Position numbers and translations under genes: made by a program. 54,547 nucleotides of DNA from a virus. Location of the stretch: the IMG/VR virus record IMGVR_UViG_3300043313_000586, positions 1 to 54,547 of that record, one strand, 5' to 3'. The notes beneath the pieces were generated by a model. That model had not been told where the DNA came from. It saw only the letters and a program-made list of their open reading frames with translations, and made no database searches. This document shows, one piece after another, positions 52,978 to 54,547 of this stretch. Positions within the stretch are counted from its first letter, which is position 1. Every line of letters starts with the position of its first letter.

Positions 52978-53031
52978 AGGACGAAACGCCGGGATGGCGT
53001 CATCAGCTTAGAGCTGGTCTGAATGAGTCCT
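52978..53031 (+). ncRNA. type II hammerhead self-cleaving ribozyme
   Basis: Stem II AGGAC (52978-52982)/GTCCT (53027-53031). The core GAA (52983-52985) is followed by stem III ACGCC (52986-52990)/GGCGT (52996-53000) with loop GGGAT. C53001 is the cleavage-site base. Stem I is ATCAGC (53002-53007)/GCTGGT (53013-53018) with loop TTAGA. The second core strand is CTGAATGA (53019-53026). All three stems pair completely. The only deviation is one extra base in CUGANGA (CUGA-AU-GA). Cleavage is predicted between 53001 and 53002, separating the 46-aa gene from the downstream operon. Confidence 0.85.
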
Positions 53032-53060
53032 AGTTAATGAAGCCTTCGGGCTTGCACAGA

Positions 53061-53072
53061 GATCCACAGGGC
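53061..53072 (+). repeat. CTCCACAGGG-type motif, copy before the 114-aa gene
   Basis: GATCCACAGGGC at 53061-53072, followed by TATTTAGAATATGGTTAGGAGG. It is one of seven intergenic copies (7383, 34637, 41112 reversed, 43630 reversed, 47964, 48856 reversed, 53061). Confidence 0.65.
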
Positions 53073-53098
53073 TATTTAGAATATGGTTAGGAGGCATA

Positions 53099-53443
53099 AT
53101 GGGTGGCGAGCTTACCAAACTACTAGCCGCAAGGCTGTCGAAGCTTACACCGGCGAAGATTGAATCGATGGCTCATGCGTGCGAGCATTGGGTACGATTG
53201 AAAGCAGATCTTCGCAACTGCACTACTAAACACAAACTTGCTTGGTTGCGTATGTATCTTGACACTGAGGATACTGTTCTCGATTGCTGTAGTGATGAGA
53301 TGCGCGAAATCCAAGCCCGGCACTACCTATACCAAATGCATCGCAGCGGACTAATCGATCTGCTGCCTAAAGACTTCAGCTTTGCTGATCGACTCAATTG
53401 GGTCAAAGAAGTAACCATTAGAGATGATTGGACAGATGTATGA
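53099..53443 (+). CDS. hypothetical protein, 114 aa
   Basis: ATG 53099 with TAGGAGG upstream. A helical protein (ELTKLLAARLSKLTPAKIES, HKLAWLRMYLDTEDTVLDCC) without known motif. It is the first gene after the ribozyme and shares an ATGA overlap with the next gene. Confidence 0.65.
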   Translation: MGGELTKLLAARLSKLTPAKIESMAHACEHWVRLKADLRNCTTKHKLAWLRMYLDTEDTVLDCCSDEMREIQARHYLYQMHRSGLIDLLPKDFSFADRLNWVKEVTIRDDWTDV

Positions 53444-53712
53444 ACAGGGATCGCGCAGTTACTCGTGCCTTCGAGGTCGTAGAAAAACTGGATACAAACC
53501 TTGCAGATCTTAATGCTCTTGGACTACTGAGATTGGTTAGCGAGATCGCCGATGCTCTCCAGGAAGCTTACGATCACGGCACTAGCGCAACACTGGCACT
53601 TACAACTACCCCTGCAGAGGCTATTACCCAAATCCCGATGCCTCTTCGTAAGCAGCCTGTTAAGGCTACCTGGAAAGATGCTATGGAGACCGACAAAACA
53701 CAGGTACTCTGA
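53440..53712 (+). CDS. hypothetical protein, 90 aa
   Basis: ATG 53440 overlaps the previous stop. N-terminal helix (RAVTRAFEVVEKLDTNLADL), then LRLVSEIADALQEAYDHGTS and a Pro-rich tail. Function unknown. Coupled to the genes on both sides. Confidence 0.62.
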   Translation: MNRDRAVTRAFEVVEKLDTNLADLNALGLLRLVSEIADALQEAYDHGTSATLALTTTPAEAITQIPMPLRKQPVKATWKDAMETDKTQVL

Positions 53713-53897
53713 TGAACAAACGTGAAGCTAAAAATCTGGGGTGGGTTATCCTTTTGGGTGTCATGGTAGTAGCCTTTAGTATCGCTTGTCTAGGTTGGGC
53801 TAATCAAAAATTCATAGACGAGTGTGAGAAAAACGGTGGAACAGTGGGTTCTACTTCTAACGGCTACAAAACATGTACAGGAGGAAATCAAAAGTAA
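53712..53897 (+). CDS. single-pass membrane protein, 61 aa
   Basis: ATG 53712 shares a base with the previous stop. One hydrophobic helix (WVILLGVMVVAFSIACLGWA) is followed by a Cys-containing outside segment (DECEKNGGTVGSTSNGYKTC). The two Cys could form a disulfide. It precedes the SPFH gene, so a joint membrane role is possible. Confidence 0.65.
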   Translation: MNKREAKNLGWVILLGVMVVAFSIACLGWANQKFIDECEKNGGTVGSTSNGYKTCTGGNQK

Positions 53898-53899
53898 CC

Positions 53900-53974
53900 T
53901 GTTGAAGGTTGCAGGCGGAGCTTCTCTAGTCCAAATACAACTTCATGGAGGAGCTCCAACTGGAGCATTCAACA
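53900..53974 (+). ncRNA. structured leader of the SPFH gene
   Basis: TGTTGAA (53900-53906) pairs with TTCAACA (53968-53974), and GCTCC/GGAGC form a hairpin with loop AACT near 53953-53966. The right strand ends at AAGGA (53974-53978), the ribosome-binding site of a 7-codon ORF. Confidence 0.55.
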
Positions 53975-53978
53975 AGGA

Positions 53979-54002
53979 ATGCCCAGACAGAATAGAGATT
54001 GA
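53979..54002 (+). CDS. possible 7-aa leader peptide MPRQNRD
   Basis: ATG 53979 with AAGGA directly upstream, ending in TGA one base before the ATG of the SPFH gene (TGACATG). The close spacing would allow re-initiation. It is too short to be more than a candidate. Confidence 0.4.
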   Translation: MPRQNRD

Positions 54003-54003
54003 C

Positions 54004-54547
54004 ATGTTATGGTTGATCATACTGATCATCCTAACGATCGTTGCGCTTGGTGTTTCATACATAGTGTCTCAGCGGGATGAGAGCCAATCGCATCCGATTC
54101 AGGGCTTGGCTACAGCAGTAGTTCTTGTTTCCATCTTGTGGCTAGCGTTCAGCTTTACTTCGGTGGATGCTAACTCACAGGAAGTAAGGACCTCCTTCGG
54201 AAAGCCTACCGGAGTTATTGGCAATGGTCCTCACTTGGTTGCTCCTTGGTCTACTGGTACGTCATTCTCGAGTGCGAGGCAGTTCATCGTGTTCAAGGAT
54301 AAGCCAGGTGAGAACGAGCAGCCTCGCGTTGCTACTCGCCTAGCTGGTCAGGCAACTGCCGACGTCGAAGGTGTCGTCAGCTACACGCAGCCTTCTGGAA
54401 AGGTAATTGAACTTTTTAGAAGCTGGAAGACTGAGGATCGCATTCGTAATCTTTTCGTGTTCCAAGAAGCTAAGGGCGCAATGTGGACTGATATCTTTGC
54501 CAAGATGAATCCGGTGCCTGCTAACCTGAGCATTTCAGGCATCTGTG
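54004..54547 (+). CDS. SPFH/band-7 membrane protein, N-terminal part (gene runs off the window)
   Basis: Members of this family (prohibitin, stomatin, flotillin, HflK/C) form membrane-bound ring assemblies. The visible 181 residues have two hydrophobic segments (LWLIILIILTIVALGVSYIV and ATAVVLVSILWLAFSFTSV). The band-7 entry follows: SQEVRTSFGKPTGVIGNGPH, LVAPWSTG, FIVFKD, and a region like 'VxYR...' (DVEGVVSYTQPSGKVIELFR). The ribosome-binding site is weak, so coupling to the short upstream ORF is possible. In a phage it may organise host membrane or protect it, which is speculative. Confidence 0.82.
   Translation, partial: MLWLIILIILTIVALGVSYIVSQRDESQSHPIQGLATAVVLVSILWLAFSFTSVDANSQEVRTSFGKPTGVIGNGPHLVAPWSTGTSFSSARQFIVFKDKPGENEQPRVATRLAGQATADVEGVVSYTQPSGKVIELFRSWKTEDRIRNLFVFQEAKGAMWTDIFAKMNPVPANLSISGIC

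Overview
The window is part of the genome of a large tailed double-stranded DNA phage with siphovirus-type tail genes. It carries about 85 genes, nearly all recognisable ones viral, packed with 1 to 20 nt gaps or ATGA/GTGA overlaps, and with no rRNA or tRNA gene that I can see. The host is probably an actinobacterium, most likely Streptomyces. This is inferred from a probable SsgA-like protein (a family confined to sporulating actinomycetes) and from the style of the tail genes. It is not proven.

Layout. (1) 1-8747, plus strand: DNA metabolism. FolE and a DpdA-type transglycosylase point to 7-deazaguanine DNA modification. With them are MazG, a uracil-DNA-glycosylase/DNA polymerase I fusion split by an intein with a LAGLIDADG motif, an HNH-like protein, a RuvC-like resolvase and small unknowns. 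A perfect 16-bp hairpin at 8760-8813 lies between the two converging gene blocks. (2) 8817-35217, minus strand: virion and lysis genes. Reading 5' to 3' these are small terminase, several virion proteins, a repeat-rich fibre protein, large terminase, portal, protease/scaffold, decoration protein, major capsid, head-tail connectors, major tail protein, frameshifted tail assembly chaperone, tape measure, distal tail and fibre proteins, two membrane (holin-like) proteins and an M15-like lysin. (3) 35248-35426: divergent promoters. (4) 35578-38534: an unusual GATC-dense island in which seven consecutive small ORFs are each enclosed by their own 25-40 nt imperfect inverted repeat. (5) 38574-39787: four more small genes and a strong terminator, followed by about 400 bp without a gene. 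(6) 40253-54547, plus strand: a long array of small, mostly unknown genes. It includes the SsgA-like protein, zinc-binding microproteins, a lipoprotein, an 18-proline micro-ORF, paralogous families and, running off the end, an SPFH/band-7 membrane protein.

The most unusual content is RNA-like structure between genes. There is a well-formed type II hammerhead ribozyme at 52978-53031. At least six leaders share one architecture (an outer helix and a long inner helix whose sequence changes but whose pairing is kept). A roughly 100-bp element with 13-18 bp complementary ends occurs four times, plus once as a half copy, always co-oriented with the neighbouring genes. Together with the private inverted repeats of the GATC island, these suggest a phage that organises much of its accessory expression through mRNA structure.

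Limits: everything was read by eye from sequence. Family calls come from motifs, not database searches, and structures were paired by hand.
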